Assembly: GCF_029892965.1 (NCBI RefSeq)
Contig: NZ_JARXWN010000002.1
Coordinates: 186,001 to 250,000 of the forward strand
DNA: 64,000 bases
Direction of reading: 5' to 3'
Source: Dysgonomonas sp. PF1-14
GTDB lineage: Bacteria; Bacteroidota; Bacteroidia; Bacteroidales; Dysgonomonadaceae
The notes under the pieces were generated by a model. The model worked only from the letters and a program-made list of their open reading frames with translations, ran no database searches and was not told the origin of the DNA. This document shows, piece after piece, positions 34,195-43,513 of the stretch. Both the position numbers and the translations under genes were made by a program. Each line of letters opens with the position of its first letter. Within the stretch, counting starts at the first letter, position 1.

Positions 34195-35400
34195 TCAGTC
34201 CCAGAGCTTTAGTTGTGTACCTGTATCTTTGGGTTTCTTTGCATCTCCGAATACGGTCTTGCCATCATATTTATACGAGGTATTGCGCTCATGCTGTACA
34301 AGGTCGTCGAAGTAATTATTTGGTGTATATCCTTTCTCTATATCCTGCGATATTTTTGAGAGGTTCTTCAAAGCATCCGATTTATCTTTATCGCCCAGTT
34401 TCGCCTGATGAATAGCCTTGTCGAATATCTCGATAGTCTCGTCATATACCCGTGTAGGCACAGGGAACGGATGTCCGTCTTTTCCTCCATGCGCAAACGA
34501 GAAGCGTGCCGGATCGGAAAACCGCGATGGAGTGCCATGTATAACCTCACTCACCAGTGTCAGAGACTGCAATGTGCGTGGTCCTACACCTTCCAATAAA
34601 AGTAATGATTCTATATCGGCTACATTCGTTTCATGCGCCAGTATCAGAGCAGCCCCCAACCGTTTGAGATTTACATCTTCTTTTCTCACATCATGGTGGT
34701 TTGGTAAGATAAGAGACACCTCTTTCATCAGCGTATCGGGAATTTCCTTTGTCAATTCCAGTATTCCGTTTTTTGTACGGTCAGCTTCTATATCTGTCAG
34801 ATTAAGTATCAGACCTTGATTTTTACCACAAACAGATGTATGCGGTTCTTCCATAAAAGAACGCAGCGAAGACGACAACCAGTGATAACGCCTTGCCATG
34901 CGGCTATCACCGTTCATACCTTGTTGAATCACTGTCCATTCGCCTTCTAGAGTTACTACGAACGAATGCAGATAAAGCTGAAATCCATCCTGAACAGCGG
35001 TATTGTCTACTTTAGCGGATAATTTACTGCTTCTTACCAGATCTTCGCCATCGAGTCCCGTCTTATTAGCTATTTCCAACAATTCGGCCGGAGTCTGGCG
35101 TGACGATTTTCCCCGTCCGCCACAAACATATACTCCCAGTTCGCCCGATCGTTTATTTATAGCTTTCTTCAAAGCATTCATCACAGAAGTAGTGATACCC
35201 GACGAATGCCAGTCCATGCCTAGCACACAGCCTAACGACTGGAACCAGAACGGATCGCTCAGCCGCTGCAACAGTGCCGAACGCCCGTATTCTGCTACGA
35301 TAGCTTCCACAATCGCTCCGCCAAGCAAGCTCATACGTTGAGCCAACCAAGGGGGTACTGTTCCGTAATGAAGTGGTAAATCGGCGTGTCCGCGTTTCAT
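34195..35400 (-). CDS. DUF763 domain protein
   Basis: 401 residues. DUF763 is recognisable by the MKRGHADLPLHYGTVPPWL start, GMDWHSSGITTSV near 60, and VCGGRGKSSRQTP near 92. A helix-hairpin-helix-like stretch with LLLLEGVGPRTLQ lies around 265-285, which suggests DNA binding. The family is of unknown function, and the members I know of are concentrated in archaea and thermophilic bacteria. It has its own start after a terminator and no evident partner. Confidence 0.85.
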   Translation of the reverse strand: MKRGHADLPLHYGTVPPWLAQRMSLLGGAIVEAIVAEYGRSALLQRLSDPFWFQSLGCVLGMDWHSSGITTSVMNALKKAINKRSGELGVYVCGGRGKSSRQTPAELLEIANKTGLDGEDLVRSSKLSAKVDNTAVQDGFQLYLHSFVVTLEGEWTVIQQGMNGDSRMARRYHWLSSSLRSFMEEPHTSVCGKNQGLILNLTDIEADRTKNGILELTKEIPDTLMKEVSLILPNHHDVRKEDVNLKRLGAALILAHETNVADIESLLLLEGVGPRTLQSLTLVSEVIHGTPSRFSDPARFSFAHGGKDGHPFPVPTRVYDETIEIFDKAIHQAKLGDKDKSDALKNLSKISQDIEKGYTPNNYFDDLVQHERNTSYKYDGKTVFGDAKKPKDTGTQLKLWD

Positions 35401-35413
35401 ATAGCTAAGGTAA

Positions 35414-35449
35414 TAAAAAAACAGACATAGGGCTTATGTCTGTTTTTCT
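35414..35449 (-). terminator. Terminator of the pRiA4b-miaA-lipoprotein operon
   Basis: On the minus strand AACAGACATA and TATGTCTGTT pair around a 5-nt loop, with a T-rich tail of seven. It lies about 20 bp after the lipoprotein stop at 35470. Confidence 0.85.
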
Positions 35450-35469
35450 TATATCAAAAATCTCTCAAG

Positions 35470-35958
35470 TTATTCATCCCAGAAAATAGCGATTTTAAAA
35501 TCGTAATCGAACAATACGGCAGGGTCTTCTACCAAGTCTGAAGCCTGAATAGTAAACCAAACACCACCGGGCTTGAATGTACAGCTTATGGTTTCTGTAT
35601 ATATGGCAGTGCCACCACCTGTTACAGGGACTTCATATGTATGAACAAAAGGCAAAATATGCTGAACTTCATCAGATGTTCCCGGATCTACAAAAACGGT
35701 TGCCGTCATCGCACCATCATCATATATCTTTTGTGTAAGTTCCGGAATTGCTTCATAATAGACAAAGCAACGAAGATCTGGATCCCAAGTCCAATCTGAA
35801 GATGTAGGTTGATAATACTCGCGAAGGACAAAAGCTCCTTCATAATACTCTTCTGTTATATACTCCTCTGTATAATACTCTTTAGTACATCCGGTGAATC
35901 CGACAGCAAAAATAGCTACAACCGACACCATCAATAACTTGCATAGCTTTGTTTTCAT
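35470..35958 (-). CDS. Predicted lipoprotein of unknown function
   Basis: 162 residues from the Met at 35958, which directly opens a lipoprotein signal with lipobox Cys at FTGC (about residue 23). The frame is open 18 codons further upstream, without a signal-like character. Just after the Cys lies a Tyr/Glu-rich repeat (KEYYTEEYITEEYYEG), a feature seen in some Bacteroidetes lipoproteins. The mature domain has alternating strands and no known motif. It follows miaA by 66 bp. Confidence 0.75.
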   Translation of the reverse strand: MKTKLCKLLMVSVVAIFAVGFTGCTKEYYTEEYITEEYYEGAFVLREYYQPTSSDWTWDPDLRCFVYYEAIPELTQKIYDDGAMTATVFVDPGTSDEVQHILPFVHTYEVPVTGGGTAIYTETISCTFKPGGVWFTIQASDLVEDPAVLFDYDFKIAIFWDE

Positions 35959-36024
35959 AATTTTTGGTTTTAAAATGTAATCAAAAATAGCTAATATCTC
36001 TCGATTTAACAATGAATTTATTAT

Positions 36025-36939
36025 TTAATACAAATTTGACTTAATTTCTATTATTTGGTTTAATGCGTCCCTGTCATTCGTCTCCGACAGGTTTATCCAG
36101 TGTATTTCTTCATCACGCTTAAACCATGTCATTTGTTTACGAGAATATATACGTGAATTTTGCTTTATCTTATCTATGGCAAAATCGAGCGTCCATTCCC
36201 CATCTATATATTTGAACAGCTCTTTGTAACCTACTGTATTGAGTGAATTAAGGTGACGCTGGGGATAAAACTGTTCCGCCTCCTGCAACAGTCCGGCTTC
36301 TATCATTTCGTCTACTCGTTGGTTGATACGGGCATAAAGCTCTTCCCGTTCGCGCATCAGCCCGATCTTTATAATTTTGAAAGGGCGTGGTTTCTTCGTT
36401 TTGGTACGAAAAGATGAATACGGCTTTCCTGTCATCAGGCAGACTTCGAGTGCATGGATTACACGTTTATAATTCTTCAGGTCTACCTCATTATAGAATT
36501 CAGGGTCGAGAGCTTTCAGTTGTGCCCGTATAGGCTCCAGTCCCTCTTCTTCATAGAGCTTATACACATCTTTGCGAAGGTTTTCGTCTATAGTAGGCAC
36601 ATCGTCTATCCCGTTGCATAAAGCATCGATATAGAGCATAGAACCTCCCGACGCAATTACTGTATCGTGAGTCTTATGTTCCTGTATAATAAGATTTAAT
36701 GCGTCCTGCTCGAATTCACTGGCACTATAGTAGTCAGTAACATTGAGCATTCCGACCAGATAATGAGGTACGCGTGATCGTTGTACGGGAGTAGGTGCGG
36801 CCGTACCTATTTCGAGGCCTTTAAAGAACTGACGCGAATCGGCCGATATGATAGGTGACTTGTAATATTCAGCAAGATCAATACTTAGTGCTGTCTTGCC
36901 CACTCCTGTAGGGCCGAGCAGTACTATCAGTTGTTTCAT
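36025..36939 (-). CDS. miaA: tRNA dimethylallyltransferase
   Basis: 304 residues, full length. The P-loop GPTGVGKT is at 9-16. [19 protein letters not shown], the [15 protein letters not shown] region and the CNGIDD(V)P motif are characteristic of MiaA. It transfers a dimethylallyl group to A37 of tRNAs that read UNN codons. The start ATG overlaps the stop of the preceding gene (TGATG), so translation is coupled. A TTG one codon earlier is less likely. Confidence 0.95.
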   Translation of the reverse strand: MKQLIVLLGPTGVGKTALSIDLAEYYKSPIISADSRQFFKGLEIGTAAPTPVQRSRVPHYLVGMLNVTDYYSASEFEQDALNLIIQEHKTHDTVIASGGSMLYIDALCNGIDDVPTIDENLRKDVYKLYEEEGLEPIRAQLKALDPEFYNEVDLKNYKRVIHALEVCLMTGKPYSSFRTKTKKPRPFKIIKIGLMREREELYARINQRVDEMIEAGLLQEAEQFYPQRHLNSLNTVGYKELFKYIDGEWTLDFAIDKIKQNSRIYSRKQMTWFKRDEEIHWINLSETNDRDALNQIIEIKSNLY

Positions 36940-37490
36940 CAATACTCTTCGTCGCTAGGTAGCGAACCGTTATCCAATCCATCGAAACCTTCGGCATCGA
37001 GTTCGTCCATATCATAACCCTCGTCACCGTAAAAGCTTTCTCCGGTATCTATTGTATCAGTAGTAGCAACAATAGTATCAAAATCAACAGATTGCGCAGG
37101 CGGATTACCTACCGACTTAGTACATACGGCTTCTGACAAGTCCTTTCCGGTAATGATCTCACGCAGTTCCATAAAGAAAGCACGCTCAGTCATGTAATCG
37201 AATACATACATCAGCTTCTGACGCTCATCTTCCAGGAAATCACCTAATACGGAAGCCTCCATAGTGTAAGAGTCTTCGTCAGAGCTAGTATCCATTTCCA
37301 CTAAAGTTATTTCCTGTTCTTTCTCCCAATCGTCGCTGCAAATGAAGAACGAAGTTATCTCCCCCTCTTCATAACCGACGGATTTGATTATCGCTTTGTG
37401 CAGATCGAAAAAAGTTGCATCTGCATCTATCTGAATTTCACGTTTGAAGTCTTCTACCTCATCCGATAAGAGTAAAAATCGAAATATCAT
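36939..37490 (-). CDS. pRiA4b ORF-3-like protein
   Basis: 183 residues. The [34 protein letters not shown] start and the ...[14 protein letters not shown] stretch match the pRiA4b ORF-3 family (PF07929), whose N-terminal part has a ubiquitin-like strand pattern. The rest is very acidic, ending in DEY repeats. The family is linked to plasmids in its name but is chromosomal and conserved in Bacteroidetes next to miaA. The function is unknown. Confidence 0.85.
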   Translation of the reverse strand: MIFRFLLLSDEVEDFKREIQIDADATFFDLHKAIIKSVGYEEGEITSFFICSDDWEKEQEITLVEMDTSSDEDSYTMEASVLGDFLEDERQKLMYVFDYMTERAFFMELREIITGKDLSEAVCTKSVGNPPAQSVDFDTIVATTDTIDTGESFYGDEGYDMDELDAEGFDGLDNGSLPSDEEY

Positions 37491-37682
37491 TACTAGTTGG
37501 TTCTTTATATTTGTAGTTCAAAAATAGTAATTTTTTATATAACGTGAAATAATGTATCTGCTTATTTATAGCTATTGATACCGATCGGGCTAAAAAGAGA
37601 GTATGAAGGCTGCTATTTGGAAAAAACAAGGAAAATATACAGCCTATATTTTTCAGGAAAACAATAGTTCTCCTGCTCAGCA

Positions 37683-39140
37683 TCAGCAAAGACTCTTTTT
37701 CGTCAGCACCAGTTGCTTATCGACCACATCAGGTATCTCATCCTGATAATGTGTAACGTATATTAGTGATTTATCTTTTCCGCAAAAATGTTCTATCAAT
37801 GCTTTTATCCGCCTTTTATTTGCTATATCCAATCCATGTAACGGTTCGTCAAGGATCAGCAGATCAGGATTCTTTACAAATACGCGTGCAAGCAATACCA
37901 GCCGTTGTTCACCGGACGATATGTTCAGAAATGATACATCTTTCAGTTGCTCCACGCCAAGAAGCGCCATCCACTCCAAAGCTATTTTTCTCTGTCTCTC
38001 GTCATACTTTTTATACAATCCGATTGTATCATAGAAACCAGAACCAACAACATCGAGACAGCATACATTTTTCAAATAATAAAGATGCATCTCGGGCGAA
38101 ATATACCCAATACGTTTTTTTATATCCCAGATACTTTCTCCTGTTCCGCGCTTGCGATCGAAGAGCGTTATATCGTTTGCATAAGCTTGTGGATTGTCCC
38201 CACATATCAGGCTTAGCAATGTGGACTTACCCGAGCCGTTTACTCCAAGCAATGCCCACTTCTCCCCTCTCCTCACCTGCCAGTTCAGATTGTCCAGAAT
38301 TGTACGATTATCATATTTTATATGTATGTTTTTTAATACGGCAGCATATTCATATTGGGCGTTATCTACAATATAGGTAGTACTAATATTACTAATTTCT
38401 GTCTCTGCATATCCAAATAATAATTGCTGCAACTCCTTATTAGCAAGAAACTCTTTTCCTGACAAAGGGGCTAATAACTGTTTTTGATAAACAGGTAATA
38501 CATTTGTTATCATATCAGGAATATCCTGGGGGTTGGATAACACTAGTACTATTTGCAGGTTGTCTAATTCGGACAAGCGGACAAATAAGTCATTCAATAC
38601 AATACGGGAAGCAGCATCTAATCCTATAAACGGATTATCGAGAATCAGTATGCGAGGTTTAGACAATAGGCTTCGTACTATCAGGAATTTACGAAGTTCA
38701 CCGCTGGATAATAAATTAACCTGCTTTTCCATAAGTTCAGCTATGCCAAACCATTCTACTAAAGTCGCCAGCCATTCTGCATCAACTTTTGTGACAAGAT
38801 CTTTTACTAAGGGAACTTCCTGCTCATCACCCTTATTCCAACGTTGCTGATAATAGCTATTTTGGGTATCTATTATACTGTAGATATCTTTGAATGCAAC
38901 ACTTTTTACGACAGATGACACTGATTGCTCTCCCCCGTCCTTCTTATAACTTATCTCCCCTTCTTTAAGCGCATATTTGCCAAGCAAGAGATCAGTCAAT
39001 AAAGTTTTACCCGACCCGTTAGAGCCTATTATCGCCCAATGCTCACCTTCTTTTATCTGCCAGTTGACAGGACTTACGAAACGCAGATGTTCCAAACGAG
39101 GGACTGCATCGGCTATTTTTATAATCTCTTTTTGTTGCAT
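37683..39140 (-). CDS. Tandem ABC ATPase, ModF-like
   Basis: 485 residues with two complete nucleotide-binding domains. Domain 1 has the Walker A at 39-46 (GSNGSGKT), a signature LSSGELRKFL near 164 and ILDNP near 187. Domain 2 has GVNGSGKST near 296, SSGEQRLVL and LILDEPLHGLD. No membrane part is encoded. The best match is ModF/PhrA, a soluble duplicated ATPase connected with molybdenum metabolism in enterobacteria; its role in Bacteroidetes is unclear and a translation or repair-related ABC-F function is an alternative. It has a terminator-like hairpin shared with the capsule operon end upstream. Confidence 0.85.
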   Translation of the reverse strand: MQQKEIIKIADAVPRLEHLRFVSPVNWQIKEGEHWAIIGSNGSGKTLLTDLLLGKYALKEGEISYKKDGGEQSVSSVVKSVAFKDIYSIIDTQNSYYQQRWNKGDEQEVPLVKDLVTKVDAEWLATLVEWFGIAELMEKQVNLLSSGELRKFLIVRSLLSKPRILILDNPFIGLDAASRIVLNDLFVRLSELDNLQIVLVLSNPQDIPDMITNVLPVYQKQLLAPLSGKEFLANKELQQLLFGYAETEISNISTTYIVDNAQYEYAAVLKNIHIKYDNRTILDNLNWQVRRGEKWALLGVNGSGKSTLLSLICGDNPQAYANDITLFDRKRGTGESIWDIKKRIGYISPEMHLYYLKNVCCLDVVGSGFYDTIGLYKKYDERQRKIALEWMALLGVEQLKDVSFLNISSGEQRLVLLARVFVKNPDLLILDEPLHGLDIANKRRIKALIEHFCGKDKSLIYVTHYQDEIPDVVDKQLVLTKKSLC

Positions 39141-39144
39141 ATAT

Positions 39145-39183
39145 AAAAATATTTATCCGCTCTATGGTAAAATAAAGCGGATA
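39145..39183 (-). terminator. Terminator of the surface-polysaccharide operon
   Basis: On the minus strand TATCCGCTTT and AGAGCGGATA pair around a loop and are followed by AATATTTTTATA. It lies 36-74 bp after the wbpM-like stop and before the ModF-like gene. Confidence 0.65.
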
Positions 39184-39218
39184 TTAAATCGTCACGACTG
39201 AGTCTAATAGTTAAGGGG

Positions 39219-41174
39219 TTACACCCAGATCTGAGGTTCTATAGAAGAATCGACTTTGTTTTTATCCAGAGACTCAAACTCTGAATTTTTACTGATAAAT
39301 TCAGGAACAAGTGACTTCATACTTGAGACCAGCTTATACTTATTATCAGTTCTCGCATATGTAATGATCTGTTCTATTTGCGGCAATATTTCAAAGAAAT
39401 GATATTCGCGTACCTTAGCCATCATTATTTTCTTATGTGAAGTAGGTTCTGTTATTTCAGAGTTGTTCAGTAGTTCCTCATACAGTTTTTCGCCCGGACG
39501 CAATCCTGAAAATTCAATCTTAATATCTTTATCCGGAACCAGACCAGCCAACTCGATCATTCGCTTAGCCATATCATATATTTTTACGGGAGCTCCCATA
39601 TCGAATACGTATATATAGCCGGACTTACCTATCACAGATGCCTCCAAGACCAAACGACAGGCTTCGGGAATGGTCATAAAAAAACGAGTAATTTCAGGAT
39701 CGGTCACAGTTACCGGACCTCCTTTTTCTATCTGCTTTCTGAACAATGGTATCACAGAGCCGTTACTACCCAGCACATTACCAAAGCGGGTGGTAATAAA
39801 CTTAGTATTGGATGTATTTTTTCGCACATCCATCGCACAGCTTTGTACATAGATTTCAGCAATACGTTTTGTTGCACCCATTATGTTCGTTGGGTTTACA
39901 GCTTTATCTGTAGACACCATGACAAACATTTCCACCGAATTGGCTATTGCCAGATCTACCAACATTTTGGTACCAAAAACATTGGTAATAATAGCCTCAC
40001 TCGGGTCTCTTTCCATGAGTGGCACATGCTTATAAGCTGCGGCATGATATATGACATTGGGGCGATATTTCTTTATAACCTGAGTCATTTTGGACTGATT
40101 GCGGATATCCCCAACAATAGTAGCATATTCAAGCTTCGGATATTTCTTTTTTAATTCGAGATCCAAATCATTCAGAGGAGTTTCCGCCTGATCAAGACAA
40201 ATAATGGATTGAGGCGAAAATTCAGCTAACTGTTTTACGATCTCACTTCCAATAGAGCCAGCTGCACCGGTTACAAGTATTGTCTTATTTTTTACTTTTT
40301 CGGCTATGATATCAAAGCTGATATTAATCTCTGGCCTACCCAGCAAATCTTCTATTTGTACCGGACGAATATTGCGTCCTATATCAGACAATTGTGAAAC
40401 ACTGTTTATATTCACCTGCTGAGTTATATAAATGTGTGTATTCACTGATAACATCTTTTCTACATACTTGGCTTCTGTTTCTAAATCGCTCTCGGCAGTG
40501 AATAGTATATCCCTGAATTTATAACGGGTAATATCTTCCGGCTTCTCTAAGACAAAAACAGGAAGGCTCGTTAGTTTTTTCAGCTTCGAATTTGCATTGG
40601 TAGTCAGGAATCCAATTATTCTGAACTTGTTTCGTCCTGTGCTCAACAATTGGGCAAACACGACATTTTCTTCGGTAAGCCCCCAGATATATACCGGAAT
40701 AGAAGGAGTATCTCCAAACTTCCTTGATAATTTCTGGTACACATATACGACAACGATACGAAAACCAAATAACCCTAACAGTGAAACAAGAAAAAGCGTA
40801 CTACAGTATGCAACTGATACACTTCCAGATGGGCCTATGACTTTGTAAAGCATCATAAACACAAAAAAGTCGGAAAACAGTAAAGAAAATAAGATCCGCT
40901 GAAACTCATGTACAGTCGAGTATCGGACTATTCCTTTATAAGTTCTCAGTAATATGAAAAACAGCACATTGAAAGAAACCGTCAACACCATATATTCAAT
41001 AAATACCGGGTGATGAACAATATTCAGATTTTTATATATCTGGAGTGTCAGAAAATAAGAAATAACTGTTGCAACAATGATTATGCCTGTATCTATTAGT
41101 AACACAAACCATCTACTTAGCAATCTATTTTCAAGAAATCTTTTATAAACTTTTCTTGTAATTCTATTAACCAT
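39219..41174 (-). CDS. UDP-GlcNAc 4,6-dehydratase, WbpM/PglF/CapD-like
   Basis: 651 residues. Four to five transmembrane helices (about 20-150) are followed by a cytoplasmic SDR domain with VTGAAGSIGSEI near 298 and the TDKAVNPTNIMGATKR stretch. The latter has Met where classic SDR enzymes have the catalytic Tyr, as in WbpM-type large dehydratases. It converts UDP-GlcNAc to the 4-keto-6-deoxy sugar on the way to QuiNAc, FucNAc or bacillosamine. It is the last gene of the polysaccharide operon, after the wecA-like and SDR genes, the order seen in the wbpV-wbpL-wbpM block. Confidence 0.9.
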   Translation of the reverse strand: MVNRITRKVYKRFLENRLLSRWFVLLIDTGIIIVATVISYFLTLQIYKNLNIVHHPVFIEYMVLTVSFNVLFFILLRTYKGIVRYSTVHEFQRILFSLLFSDFFVFMMLYKVIGPSGSVSVAYCSTLFLVSLLGLFGFRIVVVYVYQKLSRKFGDTPSIPVYIWGLTEENVVFAQLLSTGRNKFRIIGFLTTNANSKLKKLTSLPVFVLEKPEDITRYKFRDILFTAESDLETEAKYVEKMLSVNTHIYITQQVNINSVSQLSDIGRNIRPVQIEDLLGRPEINISFDIIAEKVKNKTILVTGAAGSIGSEIVKQLAEFSPQSIICLDQAETPLNDLDLELKKKYPKLEYATIVGDIRNQSKMTQVIKKYRPNVIYHAAAYKHVPLMERDPSEAIITNVFGTKMLVDLAIANSVEMFVMVSTDKAVNPTNIMGATKRIAEIYVQSCAMDVRKNTSNTKFITTRFGNVLGSNGSVIPLFRKQIEKGGPVTVTDPEITRFFMTIPEACRLVLEASVIGKSGYIYVFDMGAPVKIYDMAKRMIELAGLVPDKDIKIEFSGLRPGEKLYEELLNNSEITEPTSHKKIMMAKVREYHFFEILPQIEQIITYARTDNKYKLVSSMKSLVPEFISKNSEFESLDKNKVDSSIEPQIWV

Positions 41175-41201
41175 TCTACTTTCTTTTATTAAGAGATTCC
41201 C

Positions 41202-41621
41202 TTAAATTGGCCAGGTATTTACATCATACCTCACATCATCGCCCTCTACTTCATCCAAGGGGAGGGTAGAAAAAGACATCAACCTCGATCCGGGCTCGAG
41301 TGACTTTATGGCATTAGCATGACCTGCCGGTATACAAAGAATCCGACTATTACCTTTTGTCAGAATTTCTTTTTGTACTTTTAGTAGTGATGATGGATTT
41401 TCCCAATTATCTATTTTCACATAAGATACTTCAAAAGAACCAATAATGCAATAGAAATACTTTGTATCGTATTTATGCCCCTGCCAACCTCTTATAGGAT
41501 TTTCTGGCGAATTTTCAATAATGTAAAATCGTTCTACACCTTCAAATGAAAAATCGTTTACAAACGCGACCGTCCCCCTTTTGTCTCCATACGTGTCACC
41601 GTTTATTATATACGGATCCAT
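41202..41621 (-). CDS. FdtA/WxcM-like cupin sugar isomerase
   Basis: 139 residues forming a single cupin. RGWQGHKYDTKYFYCIIGSFEVSYV carries the conserved His and the two-strand turn of the family, and ILCIPAGHANAIKSL holds a second His. Family members interconvert 3- and 4-keto-6-deoxy nucleotide sugars (FdtA) or epimerise them. No dTDP-sugar genes (rmlA, rmlB) are in the window, so the substrate is uncertain and may be the WbpM-type product. The start overlaps the wecA-like gene by 26 bp. Confidence 0.82.
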   Translation of the reverse strand: MDPYIINGDTYGDKRGTVAFVNDFSFEGVERFYIIENSPENPIRGWQGHKYDTKYFYCIIGSFEVSYVKIDNWENPSSLLKVQKEILTKGNSRILCIPAGHANAIKSLEPGSRLMSFSTLPLDEVEGDDVRYDVNTWPI

Positions 41622-42567
41622 TTCTAATCAAAATAAATTTAGCTGTATATATAAACAGCAAAGGTAATAAAATAATTAAAGCAACAACGATATTAACAGA
41701 ATTGTCTTTACTATATAACATTATTGTAACCAATGAAACAATTCCTTGTACTACAGCATACAATAAGGCCACAATGCGGTGATCTATTTTATATTCGTTA
41801 CTTAATATCTGATAAAAATGTAACCTGTGTGGTTTAAATATATTTTGTTTTAAATACAATCTATGCAGGATAGTACATATAGAATCGACCCCGTAAACGG
41901 CAAGGAAGAGTAGCCAGGCGATACTATTTGTTGTTATGACTAGTTTTACTAATATATATATAATCCAAAAGGCAATGGATATGCTGCCTATATCTCCGGC
42001 AAAACACTTGGCTTTCTTTCTATAATTGAAGAATAAAAAGATTGCACATGCAATTATAGGAAATATAAGGAAGTCGCTATCGGTAAATGCAACAACATTA
42101 TTATTTACATATAGGAACGAACCAAAAACAACAATAGAATATAACCCCGTAATTCCATTTATCCCATCCATAAAATTATAGGCATTGATAATGCCCACAG
42201 AAATAATAAAGGCCAGAACTACTCCCCACCAAGGGAAGATAGAATATATCGCCAAATCATAGAAAATTATAGCAACAGAGAAAAGTTGTACCAATGCTCT
42301 CACACGACTGGGTAAGCTTTTTATATCATCATAAAAACTAATAAAACTAATAAGGGTTATTCCTGTAAAAAACAAGAAATTAGCTTTTATATGAATTAGA
42401 AAATAAATCAAAGCTGCAAACCAGATAATCACCCCTCCTCCCCGAAGAGTTATTTCTGTATGCGAACTCCGTTCATTTGGCTTATCTACTATATTATATT
42501 TGTCCGCTATCTTAAAATATAGCAGGATAAGAGTTGACAACAACAAGAAAACAACTATATAAAGCAT
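41596..42567 (-). CDS. WecA/WbpL-like UDP-sugar:undecaprenyl-phosphate transferase
   Basis: 323 residues with about ten membrane helices. Family motifs are ERSSHTEITLRGGGVI near 35, DDIKSLPSR near 85, NAYNFMDGINGI near 128 and KAKCFAGDIGSIS near 185. The Asp-rich motifs bind Mg2+ and the sugar nucleotide. It starts lipid-linked repeat-unit assembly by moving a sugar phosphate to undecaprenyl phosphate, probably the 6-deoxy-HexNAc made by the neighbouring enzymes. It is the likely initiating enzyme of the operon. Confidence 0.92.
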   Translation of the reverse strand: MLYIVVFLLLSTLILLYFKIADKYNIVDKPNERSSHTEITLRGGGVIIWFAALIYFLIHIKANFLFFTGITLISFISFYDDIKSLPSRVRALVQLFSVAIIFYDLAIYSIFPWWGVVLAFIISVGIINAYNFMDGINGITGLYSIVVFGSFLYVNNNVVAFTDSDFLIFPIIACAIFLFFNYRKKAKCFAGDIGSISIAFWIIYILVKLVITTNSIAWLLFLAVYGVDSICTILHRLYLKQNIFKPHRLHFYQILSNEYKIDHRIVALLYAVVQGIVSLVTIMLYSKDNSVNIVVALIILLPLLFIYTAKFILIRNGSVYNKR

Positions 42568-42574
42568 GAAATAT

Positions 42575-43513
42575 TTAGTTATTCTTAAATGATTTTATTG
42601 TTTTTATAATGCCATCAGATGATGTTACCGGAAGATCTTTGATGCCTAATGCCGACTTTATCTTAGTATTATCAACAATATAGTTTTCGGTTAGTTTATC
42701 CAATCGGGCTGTATTTAATGGTAAATGCAGTACATTCCCAATTTTTGCCACCATATTAATTGTTTTTTTCGGCATGTTCCATATTCTTGGTTTCCGTTCT
42801 AGCCCCAGACAAATAAGCCCTATCAATTCGTTAGTAGACAAAGGAATATCATCAGCTATATTATAAATACCTGATTCAACATTCGCCTTTGCAACTGCAT
42901 CAATTATATAACACAGATTTTCGACTGAGGTAAACGATCTTTTATTTTTGAAACTACCAAGTGGATAGGGGATTCCTTTATTTATAAAGCTGTACAACAG
43001 ATTCAGATTTCCTTTGTTACCGGGACCATGTATCATACATGGCCTGAATATATATACTTTTTTATCATTCCAGTCTTTCGATTGAATATATTCCTCCGCT
43101 TTTATTTTACTTTCGCCATAAGGACCTACCGGATGTGGTATAATATCTTCAGTCAATATATCACCGGGGACATAATCTGCGGCTGCTTTTACAGAACTAA
43201 AAAAGATAAACTTTTTGGAATCGGACGAAAGGAACCGGTCAAATACTTTCTGGGTCAAGCCTGTATTTATATCGAAGTAGATCTGAGCCTCACTTGTCCC
43301 TTTTACATCATGGGCTTTCCCTGCCAGGTGTATGATTGTATCCACTTCATCGAAAGGGATCGAACCCAGATCGTCCCATGAGAAATACCGGGAATATAAC
43401 CCTTCTTTCTGTTGTCTGACATCGAGAGCCCACAGTGTATAACTATTTTTCAAATAGTTAACAAGATTAGTACCTACAAACCCGTAAGCTCCGGTAATTA
43501 GTATTGTCTTCAT
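42575..43513 (-). CDS. NAD-dependent sugar epimerase/reductase, WbpV-like
   Basis: 312 residues, extended SDR. GAYGFVGTNL near 8-17 and the IHLAGKAHDV stretch near 63 identify it; VGPYGESKIKAEEY holds the Tyr-x-x-x-Lys pair. Together with the WecA-like and WbpM-like genes it fits the C4 reductase that turns the 4-keto intermediate into UDP-QuiNAc or UDP-FucNAc. Its start overlaps the preceding glycosyltransferase by 4 bp. Confidence 0.85.
   Translation of the reverse strand: MKTILITGAYGFVGTNLVNYLKNSYTLWALDVRQQKEGLYSRYFSWDDLGSIPFDEVDTIIHLAGKAHDVKGTSEAQIYFDINTGLTQKVFDRFLSSDSKKFIFFSSVKAAADYVPGDILTEDIIPHPVGPYGESKIKAEEYIQSKDWNDKKVYIFRPCMIHGPGNKGNLNLLYSFINKGIPYPLGSFKNKRSFTSVENLCYIIDAVAKANVESGIYNIADDIPLSTNELIGLICLGLERKPRIWNMPKKTINMVAKIGNVLHLPLNTARLDKLTENYIVDNTKIKSALGIKDLPVTSSDGIIKTIKSFKNN

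Noticed and set aside
36939-37490. Plasmid or transposon gene (pRiA4b/IS1096 naming)
   Set aside because: The gene is translationally coupled to miaA and has no repeats or transposase around it, so it is an ordinary chromosomal gene.
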